Of a DNA stretch of 64,000 nt, positions 17,085 through 25,852 are shown one piece after another. The notes under the pieces are model-generated. The model searched no databases, had not been told where the DNA came from, and was given only the letters and a program-made list of their open reading frames with translations. Within the stretch, counting starts at the first letter, position 1. Each line of letters begins with the position of its first letter. Location of the stretch: contig JAKPQH010000008.1 in the NCBI GenBank assembly GCA_029580855.1, positions 1 to 64,000 of the forward strand. The letters are read 5' to 3'. The DNA comes from a bacterium (GTDB lineage Bacteria > Methylomirabilota > Methylomirabilia > Methylomirabilales > 2-02-FULL-66-22). A program made the translations under genes and the position numbers.

Positions 17085-18368
17085 CTAATTGGCATACACC
17101 AGATTCACGAGCCAGAGGCCGGTCTCGGGCACGTAAGTCACCAGCAGGGTCAGCACCACCAGGACCATCATGTAGTAGAAACCGGTCCTGAAAACCTCCC
17201 ACATCGACAGATTCGCGATGGCGCAGGTCGTCATAAGGACCGTCGCCACGGGGGGCGTTTGCTGGCCAACGCCCAGGTTGATCGTGACCATGAGCCCGAA
17301 GTGAATCGGGTCAACTCCCAGCTGCTTAATCAGGGGCAACACGATCGGCACGACCAGGATGATCGCCGCCGCACTGTGCAGGAAGCAGCCGGCGATGAAG
17401 AAAGCGACGTTGAGCAGGAAGAGGATCAGGTACTTATTGCTCGTCAGGCCCAACATGGCCTGTGCCAACTGCTGGGGCACCCCCTCGTTGGTGAGGTACC
17501 ATCCCAGCACGGCGGAGGTCGCCACGATCAGCATGATGACCGCCGTCTGCATGGCGGAGTCGACGATCGTCTTCCAGAAGTCTTTCCAGTTCAGCTCCCG
17601 GTAAAGGAAGGCCCCGATGACGATGGCGGCCAGGGCGGCCAGGCCGCCCACCTCCGTCGCGGTGGCGATTCCGCCGAAAATTCCGCCCCAGATCACCACG
17701 GGGATCATCAGGGCCCAGAACCCGTCCTTCAGCGCGCGCCCCAGCGCCCCCAGAGAAAATGCCGCCTCGGCTGGGTAGTTGCGAGTCCGCGCGAAGTAAT
17801 AGGACAGGAGCATCATCATGCCGCCGCCGATGATCCCCGGGATGACGCCGGAGATGAAGAGCTTCACCACGGAGGTATCCGCCATGGCGGCGTAGATGAT
17901 CATGGGAATGCTGGGCGGGATGATGATCGCCAGCGTGGCCGCGTTGGATACCACGCCGGCGCTGAACGCTTTGGGATAACCTTTCTTCTCCATGGCGGGG
18001 ATGACCACCTGGCCGATGGCGGCCGCGCCTGCCACCGCCGAACCGGAAATCTCTCCGAAGAACATGGACGCCACGATGGTCACCATGGCGAGTCCGCCCC
18101 GGATAAACCCCACCAGGGCACTCGCCAGGTTGATCAGGCGCGTCGAGATGCCGGAGGTGGTCATGAGCCCGCCCGCCAAGATGAACAGCGGGATGGCAAG
18201 CAGGGGAAACTTCGAGGCGCCGCCGAAGATCATCAGCGGGATGGCGGCCAGTGGAGCGGTCCCCTGGATCATGACAACGACAATCGTGGCGAGGGCGAGA
18301 ACAAAACCGATAGGTACGTTCAGGGCGGACAACAACAGGACCGTGAACAGAACCACCCATCCCATCAT
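17085..18368 (-). CDS. TRAP transporter large permease (DctM)
   Basis: A 427-residue, highly hydrophobic protein with about twelve membrane segments, the ion-driven channel subunit of a tripartite (TRAP) importer. FGGASKFPLLAIPLFILAGG and FFGEISGSAVAGAAAIG are family landmarks, as is PPSIPMIIYA. TRAP systems import organic acids such as C4-dicarboxylates, keto acids or uronates using a sodium gradient. ATG at 18368 follows GGAGGAAGG and overlaps the small-permease stop by four bases (ATGA), so the two subunits are translationally coupled. Confidence 0.95.
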   Translation of the reverse strand: MMGWVVLFTVLLLSALNVPIGFVLALATIVVVMIQGTAPLAAIPLMIFGGASKFPLLAIPLFILAGGLMTTSGISTRLINLASALVGFIRGGLAMVTIVASMFFGEISGSAVAGAAAIGQVVIPAMEKKGYPKAFSAGVVSNAATLAIIIPPSIPMIIYAAMADTSVVKLFISGVIPGIIGGGMMMLLSYYFARTRNYPAEAAFSLGALGRALKDGFWALMIPVVIWGGIFGGIATATEVGGLAALAAIVIGAFLYRELNWKDFWKTIVDSAMQTAVIMLIVATSAVLGWYLTNEGVPQQLAQAMLGLTSNKYLILFLLNVAFFIAGCFLHSAAAIILVVPIVLPLIKQLGVDPIHFGLMVTINLGVGQQTPPVATVLMTTCAIANLSMWEVFRTGFYYMMVLVVLTLLVTYVPETGLWLVNLVYAN

Positions 18369-18877
18369 TGTCCTTCCTCCATGGCTTTGGGCCGCGCCTC
18401 TCCCGACAGCCCCTTGCCACTAATGGTCCTGACCAGTTGAACCGCCCCGACCAGGATCATCAGCGCCGCGGATATCGGCATCACGCTATAGATCCACGCC
18501 ATCTTTATTTCGGGGATCGAGACGGCCGTCTCCTCCGCCATTTCCCTGATCAGTTCCCAGCCGGATGTCAACACCACCACAGAAAACATCATGACACAGA
18601 GAATGCCGAAGATTTCCACCACACGCTGTCCCCTGCGGGGCAGCTTCTCGACCAGGGTTTCGAAACTGATGTGCTTGCCGCGCGCCAGCCCCACCACCGA
18701 TCCGTACATCGTGAGCCAGACCAGGATGAAACCCGCGAATTCGTCATACCAGGACAGGGCCTCATTGATCACATACCGGTAGAACACTCCCACCAGGACC
18801 ACGCCCAGCATCACGAGGATGAGCCCGCCCGAGTAAACCTCCAGTATGGCAACCATGCCGTCGTAGGCTTTGCGCAT
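18365..18877 (-). CDS. TRAP transporter small permease (DctQ)
   Basis: A 170-residue protein with four membrane segments and the DctQ signature around ALSWYDEFAGFILVWLTMYG followed by RGKHISFETLVEKLP. It pairs with the large permease. ATG at 18877 has AAGGAGACGG in front; the longer open frame upstream is rejected because it has no similarity and would overlap the binding-protein region. Lies 112 bases after the binding-protein stop. Confidence 0.93.
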   Translation of the reverse strand: MRKAYDGMVAILEVYSGGLILVMLGVVLVGVFYRYVINEALSWYDEFAGFILVWLTMYGSVVGLARGKHISFETLVEKLPRRGQRVVEIFGILCVMMFSVVVLTSGWELIREMAEETAVSIPEIKMAWIYSVMPISAALMILVGAVQLVRTISGKGLSGEARPKAMEEGQ

Positions 18878-18989
18878 CCACCGTCTCCTTGCGGACATAC
18901 GGATTGGCGCGCCGCTCGCGGCCACAGGGTCGGCCTCCACCCGTAGCGCACGTAGGGCGCGCCAACTCTTTCGCCTCCTCTCCGTGCGG

Positions 18990-19994
18990 CTAGCGCAACG
19001 AGAGGATTCGATCGACCAATTCTTTTCCGCCCTTGACCTCTTTTGCAAAGTCCTCGTATACCGGTTTGGACGCAGCCACGAAGGCGTCCTTGTCCACCGC
19101 GTTGATCTTCAGACTCTTCGCCATCTTCTCTTCCAGCTCCTTGTCCATGCGGGCGCCTTCGCTGCGCGCGAAGTCACCGACCTCCACCGAGATCTTCGCG
19201 AGGACCTGCTGGACGTCGGGGGGCAGGGTTTTCCAAAACCGGTCGGACACGATGGAGTAGGCCGGGGTGTAGACATGGTCCGACAGCGACAGGTACTTCT
19301 GCACCTCGTAAAACTTGCCGCCCCAGATCTGCGGGAAGGGGTTTTCCTGTCCATCCATGACCCCGGCCTGCAAGGCCGCGAAGACTTCGCCGTAGGCCAG
19401 CGGTGTGGGGTTGGCCCCGTAGGCGCGGAACATCTTCACGCGCCAAACGCCACTGGGCACGCGCAACTTGATGCCCTTGAGGTCTTCCGGCTTCACGATG
19501 GGACGGACGTTGTTGGTGATGACACGGAACCCGTTCTCCCACATACCGAGCAGCCGGAGACCCTTCTCCGGCAGCGGATCGAACAGGGCGGCCTTGATCT
19601 GTGGATCCTCGGCGACTTTTTTCACATGCACTCGATCTTTGAAGAGGTAGGGCATCTCGAAAACGCCAAACTTCGGATCCACGGTGCTCATGATGGTGGA
19701 CGGCTGGAACATTTCCAGCATGCCCACCTTGATGCCTTTCAGCATCTCCTCGTCCGAACCCAACTGGCTGGAGTGAAAGACCTTGACCTCGTATTTCCCC
19801 TTCAACGCCTCGTTGACCCGCTTCGCGAACTCGTCGTTCGCCACCGCCAAGAGCGAGCCGGGATACCCGACATGTCCCATCCGGATGGTTGTCGCCGCCG
19901 TGCCGTGACCGGTCGCGACCGCGATCGCGGCAAGGCCGACCATCACCGCGAGGACCGCCCGCAGAAACCTTTGTCGACCGCCTACGGTGCGCAT
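18990..19994 (-). CDS. TRAP transporter substrate-binding protein (DctP)
   Basis: A 334-residue periplasmic binding protein. Signal peptide RFLRAVLAVMVGLAAIAVATGHGTA; the mature protein starts TIRMGHVGYPGS and contains VFHSSQLGSDEEMLKGIKVG, typical of DctP. The region IKLRVPSGVWRVKMFRAYGA carries the arginine that clamps the ligand carboxylate in this family. ATG at 19994 has GGAGGAG upstream. The ligand is therefore expected to be an organic acid; neighbouring genes do not narrow it down. Confidence 0.94.
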   Translation of the reverse strand: MRTVGGRQRFLRAVLAVMVGLAAIAVATGHGTAATTIRMGHVGYPGSLLAVANDEFAKRVNEALKGKYEVKVFHSSQLGSDEEMLKGIKVGMLEMFQPSTIMSTVDPKFGVFEMPYLFKDRVHVKKVAEDPQIKAALFDPLPEKGLRLLGMWENGFRVITNNVRPIVKPEDLKGIKLRVPSGVWRVKMFRAYGANPTPLAYGEVFAALQAGVMDGQENPFPQIWGGKFYEVQKYLSLSDHVYTPAYSIVSDRFWKTLPPDVQQVLAKISVEVGDFARSEGARMDKELEEKMAKSLKINAVDKDAFVAASKPVYEDFAKEVKGGKELVDRILSLR

Positions 19995-20067
19995 CGTGCT
20001 CCTCCTTTCATCGGTTCGTTGCCCCATGACCGGCCCCGGCCGCCCCAACACGCGATCACCCCGCCGG

Positions 20068-20706
20068 TCATGCATCCAAGGTCACCAGAGGAACCAAGCG
20101 CCTCAAGAGCTGCTCGGCCCGCTTCGGATTGTAGATCCCGCAGTGGCAGGGGCGCGTCAGCTCCACCGCCCCCTCGCGCACCGTCTTCTTCCCCCGCTTG
20201 ATTTGGACGATGACGCGCTCGACCAAATTCGCCGGGACCATGCCGTGGCCGCACATGGTCGTGAGCTGGAGGACCTCGTCCGCGGGGAGTTTCTTGTGCT
20301 GACCGAAAATCCCCAGCGAGTTCTCCACCGTGTGCTTCGCCAGGTCGCTTTCCCGACAGCTCTTTTCCGTTTCGTCGTGGACCCCGGTGACCACCACCGA
20401 CATCCCGAGATCGGCCTCCTTGAGCTCCTTCAGGATCTCGACCACGTCCTGCTCATCGGTGAAGACCCCGTGAACAATCGAGGTACTCTGGATATTCTGG
20501 AGAATTTCCTCCCCCGACTTGACGTGGCAGTTCCCGGTCACCATGTCCCCGTAGTTGACGGGATGGTGCCGTAGGAGGATCCTCAGAAATTGCTTCATCC
20601 GCTCCGCCGAGCCCTCCTCGTTGAGCCCCTTTGCCGACATGGTGAAGACGATATAGTCCTGGCTGAGGCTCGCCCGGTCTCCGCGTCGGTGCAGCGTGTG
20701 GGTCAC
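20068..20706 (-). CDS. Conserved Cys-containing protein of unknown function, last gene of CODH-like operon
   Basis: A 212-residue soluble protein that I cannot assign to a named family. It has five cysteines, clustered in TTMCGHGM and RPCHCGIYN near the C-terminus, plus GNCHVK and EKSCRE, which suggests metal or Fe-S binding. The middle part (VVEILKELKEADLGMSVVVTG) looks like an alpha/beta domain. GTG at 20706 follows GAGGAGGAG. It begins 22 bases after the stop of the ferredoxin-domain gene and is therefore the last member of the CooF/CooS-like/FNOR operon, so a role in that redox complex or in cluster assembly is inferred. Confidence 0.7.
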   Translation of the reverse strand: MTHTLHRRGDRASLSQDYIVFTMSAKGLNEEGSAERMKQFLRILLRHHPVNYGDMVTGNCHVKSGEEILQNIQSTSIVHGVFTDEQDVVEILKELKEADLGMSVVVTGVHDETEKSCRESDLAKHTVENSLGIFGQHKKLPADEVLQLTTMCGHGMVPANLVERVIVQIKRGKKTVREGAVELTRPCHCGIYNPKRAEQLLRRLVPLVTLDA

Positions 20707-20728
20707 TCCGCTCCTCCTCGACAGTCGG

Positions 20729-21490
20729 TCACACGTTGGCCAGGGGACGTCCCAGGCCGACGTTGCTCTTGCCGTTGATGGAGAGAAAGCGGTTTCGCTT
20801 CAGGATCTCGTTCGCGTATGGAACCGAACCATCCTCCCCCACTCGGCTGATGATGTCGCCGGAGACGACCGTATCGATCTCCTGGGACACCCGGTCCAAA
20901 ACGTCCAGGATCTGGGGAAGCCGTTCCGCGGGAATCATGAACTCCACGATCGCCGACAACACCTTCTCGTCCAGGACCTCCGGCTTGATGAGCCCCTTGG
21001 TGCGGTCCACCATGAGCTTTGTCACCGGATTGTTCTCCTCGAACACAATGCCGAGGGCCGCCAGAGCCCGTGCCACCTTCTGCACGTCGTGGAACCGCGC
21101 CCCCACGCCCGGTCGCCCCAGCTCGAACGCCATGCCGTACGCTCCGCGGCGGTATCGACCGGTGACCTCGTTGGTCTTCATCTCCTCAGTGCCGCGTCCG
21201 GGGATTCGAGTCTCGGGGTGGATCTTCAGCGGGTCGCTGAAGTTCTTCCGCACCGTCCGGGGCCAGACCAGCTCGGGTTGGTACAGCGCCTCCGTCGGGC
21301 AGCAGCCGCTTCGCAAACAGACGCTGCACTCCACGCACTCGTCCTCGTCGATCACGTAAAAGATCCGGGTCGGATTTTTACGGTCGCGCTCGAAATGCAT
21401 GATCCCGCCCAGCATGGTGCAGTACGACCTGCATGTTCCGCAGCCGATGCACTTTTCCGGGTCGATTCTCAATTCCCCATCCCTCCCCAT
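20729..21490 (-). CDS. 4Fe-4S ferredoxin-domain protein with unknown C-terminal domain
   Basis: A 253-residue protein. The N-terminal 60 residues hold two 4Fe-4S sites: CIGCGTCRSYC and CVECSVCLRSGCCP. The remaining 190 residues include RPGVGARFHDVQKVARAL and ERLPQILDVLDRVSQEID and match no family that I recognise. ATG at 21490 lies inside the end of the upstream FAD oxidoreductase gene (22-base overlap), indicating coupling. Likely an electron-transfer subunit passing electrons between the FAD oxidoreductase and the other Fe-S proteins of the operon. Confidence 0.8.
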   Translation of the reverse strand: MGRDGELRIDPEKCIGCGTCRSYCTMLGGIMHFERDRKNPTRIFYVIDEDECVECSVCLRSGCCPTEALYQPELVWPRTVRKNFSDPLKIHPETRIPGRGTEEMKTNEVTGRYRRGAYGMAFELGRPGVGARFHDVQKVARALAALGIVFEENNPVTKLMVDRTKGLIKPEVLDEKVLSAIVEFMIPAERLPQILDVLDRVSQEIDTVVSGDIISRVGEDGSVPYANEILKRNRFLSINGKSNVGLGRPLANV

Positions 21491-22767
21491 TCGCGCGCCC
21501 GGATCGAGCCGCCCAGCGCGTACAGCCTCGGCCGATAGGAGAACCCGCGGTCCAGGTCCTTGACGAGCGCCGCGGCCGAGACCTCGGTGCGGTTCTTGAC
21601 CAGGGACGTCAGCACCCCCGCGCACCGGACGTCGCCGAGCAAGAGAAATCCGTCGAGGCGGCCGTCCGCATGAATCAATTTCCGGTACAGCGGCTTCTCC
21701 GGGACGATGGACGTGAGCGGCTCGCCGCCCTCCCACACACCCGCGGAGACGACGCGGACCCCGAAGATCTCCACGGCGTTCATCCGCAGGGCGCCCGAAA
21801 AGGTCGCAGGCACGCCGGCCATGTTCAGACCGGCGATCCGGCCACCCTCGGCAGCCGACGGCCAGATCGCGCTCGGCGTATTCCTCTGTTGGAGAACGTC
21901 CGCGGGCTCCGCGACATCCCCCGCGGCGAAGACCCCCGGAAGATTGGTTGCCATGTGGGCGTCAACCCTTACCCCCTGATTCATGGCCAAGCCGGTTCCG
22001 TCCAAAAAACCGACATTGGGGGTGACGCCCTTCCCGATGATGGCCAGATCGCACCCGACCCGCGTCCCGTCGGACAGCGAGACCCCCTCCAGCCTGTCGC
22101 GCCCGTGAAAGGCGGTGACATCGGCGTGAAAATGGACACGGACGCCGCGTTGCTCAAAGGCGCGGAGAAAGAAGCCGGAAGCCGTCCGGTCGAGCATTTG
22201 GGAAAGGATCCGGTCCGAGGAGATCGCCAGGTGGATCACCTTCTTTTTGCCCGCAAGCGCCTCCACGCTCTTGACGCCCACCAGACCACCGCCCACGATC
22301 ACGACGGGGCCGCGGCAGGACCCGAGGTGCCGCTTGATCGCCTCGGCATCCGCCATCTTCCTGAGAGGGAAAATCCCGGGGAGCCCCTTCCCCGGAACGT
22401 CCAGCGTCCGCGAGGAGGACCCGGTGGCCACCAGGAGCCGATCGTACGGGAGCCGCCGCCCGCCCGCCAGCTGGACTTGCTGCGCGCGGGCGTCGACGGA
22501 CACCGCGGTCTCGCCCCTGACGAGGCGAATCCGCTCCGATGTATAGAAGGCGCGCGGCGCAAAGACGGTATCCCGCTTTGTTTTCTTCCCCGCGATGTAC
22601 AGCGGAAGCATCGCTCGCGAATAGCCGAAGGTCTGTTCGTCCGAAACGATGGTGATCGGCCCGTCCGGGTCGTGCCGCCGGATCTCTTGGGCCGCGGCGA
22701 TCCCGGCGACGCTGTTGCCCAGGACGACGTATCGACGCGCGCGCCTCTGAACCGCTGTCAACGCCAT
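21469..22767 (-). CDS. FAD-dependent NAD(P)H oxidoreductase (CooS-associated FNOR type)
   Basis: A 432-residue pyridine-nucleotide-disulfide-type flavoprotein. The FAD site is YVVLGNSVAGIAAAQEI, the NAD site VVIVGGGLVGVKSVEAL, and the second FAD motif LPGVFAAGDVAEP. The C-terminal part (EIFGVRVVSAG) matches nitrite-reductase/FNOR-like relatives that transfer electrons between ferredoxin and NAD(P). ATG at 22767 begins 15 bases after the CooS-like stop. In CODH operons of the CooS-CooF-FNOR type this protein links CO-derived electrons to NAD(P); the same order is kept here. Confidence 0.88.
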   Translation of the reverse strand: MALTAVQRRARRYVVLGNSVAGIAAAQEIRRHDPDGPITIVSDEQTFGYSRAMLPLYIAGKKTKRDTVFAPRAFYTSERIRLVRGETAVSVDARAQQVQLAGGRRLPYDRLLVATGSSSRTLDVPGKGLPGIFPLRKMADAEAIKRHLGSCRGPVVIVGGGLVGVKSVEALAGKKKVIHLAISSDRILSQMLDRTASGFFLRAFEQRGVRVHFHADVTAFHGRDRLEGVSLSDGTRVGCDLAIIGKGVTPNVGFLDGTGLAMNQGVRVDAHMATNLPGVFAAGDVAEPADVLQQRNTPSAIWPSAAEGGRIAGLNMAGVPATFSGALRMNAVEIFGVRVVSAGVWEGGEPLTSIVPEKPLYRKLIHADGRLDGFLLLGDVRCAGVLTSLVKNRTEVSAAALVKDLDRGFSYRPRLYALGGSIRAREWGGMGN

Positions 22768-22782
22768 AAATCCGTCCGTGCC

Positions 22783-24348
22783 CTAGCGGCCCGTGCCGGC
22801 CTTGAGGCGCGCCGCCAGCTCCGCGGCTTGCGCGCGAGGTTCGGGCAGAGCCGGATCCGCGAGGAGCGTCCCGCCGGTGATCTTCTGCCACTCGGTCTTC
22901 ATCGCGCCGGCCAGCCACGGGCTTCCCCAGAAGGGGAGACGGGTGCCGATCTGCACCGTGAAGCCGAGCGACAGCAGGCTGACCGCGCTGGCCCACGTGG
23001 AGGCGCGGAAGAATTCCGGGAACGCGACCACGACAGGCGTCGGATGGGAGCCCGAGCCGGCGCGCAGGGCGCTCACGAGGGAGACCACCGACGGGAACTC
23101 GAAGGCGGACCCGAAAGAGGTGATGGGGCGAAGCCCGTCCTCGGCCAGCGCCGCCGCGAAGGCGGTCAATTGGGCGCCCTGTCGCCGGGCGATCTCGGCC
23201 CCGAGTGCCGCGTGCTGCGCCCCCAGGTCCCCTCCCAGAAAGACAAGAGCTCTCTCGGCGAGCGCCGCATCCATCAGGGCCAGGGTCCGCTCGAAGAAGG
23301 TCTGCTTGGCGTTGGTCTCCCCGAACAAGACGACCGCGCCCGCGATCCGGCCGGATTGCAGCGCGCGCCTCAATTCCCGCTCGTGCGGCAAGCCGGAGGC
23401 GTCGCCGGCCTCCGCCGGTTGGATCTTCTCCACCGAAGGCTCGTGAAGGGCGCCCCGCGCATGGCGGGCCGCCTGCTCGATCGCCTCGGCCGCCGTCTCG
23501 CAGAGAGACCGTCCATCCGCCAGGATGGCGGGGACGCCGTATTTCCCAGCCAGAGCCTCGATTCCCGGCCACGAGGCATTGGGCGCCACGATCAGGGCGT
23601 CCACGTTCATGCCCAGCGCCAGTTCCGGAGACCCATGGTCGGCCGCGGCCATCGCGAACGGTGACCCGTGTGTCCCCTGCGCGAACAGATTGACGCGTTT
23701 CCCTCCGGCGCGCTGCGCCGCCTCTTGCCGGATGGCCTGGATCAGCTCCGCGGGGACCTGCCCCGCGAGCAAGACATTGATCCCGTCCGGATAAAACGTC
23801 GGCCGCGCCGGGGCGCGCTTCAACGCGGCGGCCGCCTGGCTCAAGAACCCGTAATGGATGAGGCCCAGCCGCGTCAGGTCGTTTAGGGTCTGCGACAGGT
23901 AGCCTTTGTGCGAGAAAAAACTGTTCTGCACCCCCAATACGTCGTCGCGTTTAACCGGAAGCACACCGGCTTTCGAAAGGCGCTCCGCGGTCTCCGGGGA
24001 TAACCCGCGGCTGACGTCCGGGAAATCTTCATCGGCGCCCGCGACCCCCAGGAGCCGTACCGCCCGAGCCGATTCCATCACGCCTTCGACGGTCGCCTGG
24101 AACAGGGTCTCCATGGCGATCTGATCCCGGTCGGCTCCGCAAACGCCGAGGCTCGGCTCATCCCCGAAGGGGTTGATCCGGCAGGGGCCCTGGAAGCACT
24201 TTCGGCAACTCAGCCCGTTGCTGGTGAACGCGCAGAGCGGCAACTGCCGCTCGTAGCGCCCCCACAGCAATTCCGCCCCGACGTCCCGGGCGGCCAGCAG
24301 GAGAGTCGAAGTCTCGGCCAGTGCGCTCTTCTTGTGAATTCGCTCCAT
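22783..24348 (-). CDS. Carbon monoxide dehydrogenase (CooS)-like protein without C-cluster ligands
   Basis: A 521-residue CooS homologue. With ATG at 24348 the cysteines fall at residues 39, 48, 51, 56 and 70, the same numbers as in the Carboxydothermus enzyme: the B-cluster set is complete, while the D-cluster keeps C39 but has Ser at 47. The rest can be followed by eye along CooS, yet each C-cluster site is replaced: GQVP (His261 region), AQGTHGS (C295), DALIVAP (C333), LFGETNAKQ (C446), FLGGDLGAQ (C476) and TSFGSAFEF (C526). Only one further cysteine (283) exists. It should therefore not oxidise CO; an Fe-S electron-transfer or other role is inferred. It sits between CooF-like and FNOR genes and is about 100 residues shorter than CooS. 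A longer frame to 24453 is open but would break the numbering match. Confidence 0.8.
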   Translation of the reverse strand: MERIHKKSALAETSTLLLAARDVGAELLWGRYERQLPLCAFTSNGLSCRKCFQGPCRINPFGDEPSLGVCGADRDQIAMETLFQATVEGVMESARAVRLLGVAGADEDFPDVSRGLSPETAERLSKAGVLPVKRDDVLGVQNSFFSHKGYLSQTLNDLTRLGLIHYGFLSQAAAALKRAPARPTFYPDGINVLLAGQVPAELIQAIRQEAAQRAGGKRVNLFAQGTHGSPFAMAAADHGSPELALGMNVDALIVAPNASWPGIEALAGKYGVPAILADGRSLCETAAEAIEQAARHARGALHEPSVEKIQPAEAGDASGLPHERELRRALQSGRIAGAVVLFGETNAKQTFFERTLALMDAALAERALVFLGGDLGAQHAALGAEIARRQGAQLTAFAAALAEDGLRPITSFGSAFEFPSVVSLVSALRAGSGSHPTPVVVAFPEFFRASTWASAVSLLSLGFTVQIGTRLPFWGSPWLAGAMKTEWQKITGGTLLADPALPEPRAQAAELAARLKAGTGR

Positions 24349-24471
24349 CGGTTCCGAACCCTTTCGCGAAAATCGATACGCCGCGGCGGCCGCGGTCGCA
24401 AGGCCGTCGCGACACCGGTCCGAGCGCGCGGACCGCTCGGCCGTTTGCTCCATGACCGACCCGCTGGAGCG

Positions 24472-24996
24472 TCACGGCTTGCAGAGAGTCTTCGCCGCGA
24501 CAAACCCCAGCCCCGTCAGGCCGCCTGTCCGGATTTTCAGCGTCCCGCGGGCAAGTTCTTCCGGATCAAGAAACAGCAAGGCGTGGGTCGGGCAACTCTC
24601 CACACAGAATGGAGCATCCATGCCCGTGCATTGATCGCACTTGATCATCTTCCGGAAATGCCTGAAGGGCTGAGGCGCTCCGAAAGGGCAGACCATGATG
24701 CACATCCAGCATCCGATGCAGCGCTCGTCGCGGAGGAGGACCAGTCCCTCGGGGTCCCGGTAGAGCGCCTTGGCGGGGCACGCATCCAGACACGGCGCAT
24801 CCTCGCAGTGACGGCACTGGACGGGAAACCCGCCATCGATGCCCGCATCCTCGACCCGCACCCGGGACAACGGCGAGGGGGTCTCGTACATCGCTTCCGG
24901 GAGCTGTTTGCTCAAGGAGGACCGATTCAGCGCACAGGCGATTTCGCAGCTCTTGCAGGCCAGGCAACGTTCAGCGTCGACCAGGATGGACTTCAT
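24472..24996 (-). CDS. CooF-like polyferredoxin (four 4Fe-4S sites)
   Basis: A 174-residue iron-sulfur protein of the CooF/HycB/DMSO-reductase-B type. Four cysteine groups are visible in order: CLACKSCEIAC, CRHCEDAPCLDAC, CIGCWMCIMVC and CDQCTGMDAPFCVESC, enough for four cubane clusters. CooF proteins carry electrons from CO dehydrogenase to hydrogenase or FNOR. ATG at 24996 follows GAGGAACGTA. It is the first gene of the minus-strand operon leading into the CooS-like gene, with about 120 bases between them. Confidence 0.9.
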   Translation of the reverse strand: MKSILVDAERCLACKSCEIACALNRSSLSKQLPEAMYETPSPLSRVRVEDAGIDGGFPVQCRHCEDAPCLDACPAKALYRDPEGLVLLRDERCIGCWMCIMVCPFGAPQPFRHFRKMIKCDQCTGMDAPFCVESCPTHALLFLDPEELARGTLKIRTGGLTGLGFVAAKTLCKP

Positions 24997-25257
24997 TACG
25001 TTCCTCGGCAGACTCCATTGTGTCCAACGGCCGCCGGTGATGCGCGACGAGCGATGGACAGGGCATCGTCCGGCAACCTCGGCGCACAAAGGGGTTCAAA
25101 CGCGATTATCAGTACTGCACACAACCTTGTCGTGTCAAGGATGAAGCGCTCGTTGCCGCCTCTTGCGGACGATGTGACGTCGGGCCCGCAAATCCCGCGC
25201 GGCAGAGGGCGGTCGGTTCGCGTCTCAAGGCGGAAAACGACATCTCGCGAGGATCAT

Positions 25258-25266
25258 TTGTATCCA
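25258..25266 (+). promoter_or_regulatory. TTGTATCCA motif copy 1, candidate GntR-family operator
   Basis: The 9-mer ttgtatcca. It is the copy nearest the CooF-like operon start (about 260 bases upstream of it on the other strand). One of five copies within 2 kb. Confidence 0.45.
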
Positions 25267-25500
25267 GCGACGCGCCTCGCTTTTGATTGTCAGGAGCACC
25301 GATGGACAGGAGGTGTTCGGGCGGAACGGAAATCGAACGTTCATCATTGATCCGGAAACGTGAAGGGGAGCTGGCGAGTGGTTGCGGCGAAGACCATACA
25401 GGCGTCACCCTCGGACAGGCAAACCTTGAGGAGAATCCCGACTGCTCTGGTCGGTGCGACGTCCTCTCGATCTATCGAGCGCCGGATAGAGCGAGATTCG

Positions 25501-25510
25501 TTGTATCCAA
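25501..25510 (+). promoter_or_regulatory. TTGTATCCAA motif copy 2, candidate GntR-family operator
   Basis: Exact ttgtatccaa, identical to the copies flanking the GntR promoter at 27144 and, inverted, at 27218. Confidence 0.5.
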
Positions 25511-25687
25511 ATTCAGACACGGAATACCGTTTCTGTTTTTGGAGGCGGACCATGGGTCGCGTCCGCCACCGACGAAACAGCACATTGAGATCGGCATCTT
25601 CGGATGACATCACCTGTCACTCGATGTCGTGTGGAGCATTCTTGGCTCGTCTGCGTGCAATATCGCGTGCACTTTTATTCGGCGTCG

Positions 25688-25696
25688 TTGTATCCA
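25688..25696 (+). promoter_or_regulatory. TTGTATCCA motif copy 3, upstream of the aminotransferase gene
   Basis: The 9-mer ttgtatcca, 157 bases before the aminotransferase start and directly upstream of the AT-rich palindrome at 25705. Confidence 0.5.
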
Positions 25697-25704
25697 TTTT
25701 CACA

Positions 25705-25727
25705 AAATCATATTTTGTATATGATTT
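25705..25727. promoter_or_regulatory. AT-rich palindrome upstream of the aminotransferase gene
   Basis: AAATCATAT (25705-25713) and ATATGATTT (25719-25727) form a perfect 9-bp inverted repeat with a 5-nt gap in an otherwise GC-rich genome. Probable operator or promoter element for the aminotransferase gene. Confidence 0.5.
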
Positions 25728-25852
25728 CACAACATCAAGATTGCGCTTGACCAATCCTGCCTGTGCTCCAATCATCGCCACAGCCCGCCCACGCGATCCG
25801 TGGGTCGGGGCGTCACGACCCATCGAAACAAGACAAAAGAATGGAGGGGGAT

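Larger units (their letters stand above)
24997..25852. promoter_or_regulatory. Divergent regulatory region with three TTGTATCCA motifs
   Basis: About 850 bases between the CooF-like gene (minus) and the aminotransferase gene (plus). No frame here shows a recognisable protein. It is more AT-rich than its surroundings towards 25680-25740. It holds three copies of TTGTATCCA and an AT-rich palindrome, listed separately. It probably contains promoters for both directions and might carry small unrecognised genes. Confidence 0.5.

Noticed and set aside
15909-18440. An 843-residue open frame on the plus strand
   Set aside because: It runs antisense to the dehydrogenase and TRAP permease and has the His/Asp/Gly-rich composition of a shadow.
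22783-24348. Functional CO dehydrogenase
   Set aside because: All C-cluster ligand positions are replaced in my alignment; only the B-cluster and half of the D-cluster remain.
25344-25823. Small genes in the 24,997-25,852 region
   Set aside because: The open frames have no recognisable content or good starts and overlap likely operators.
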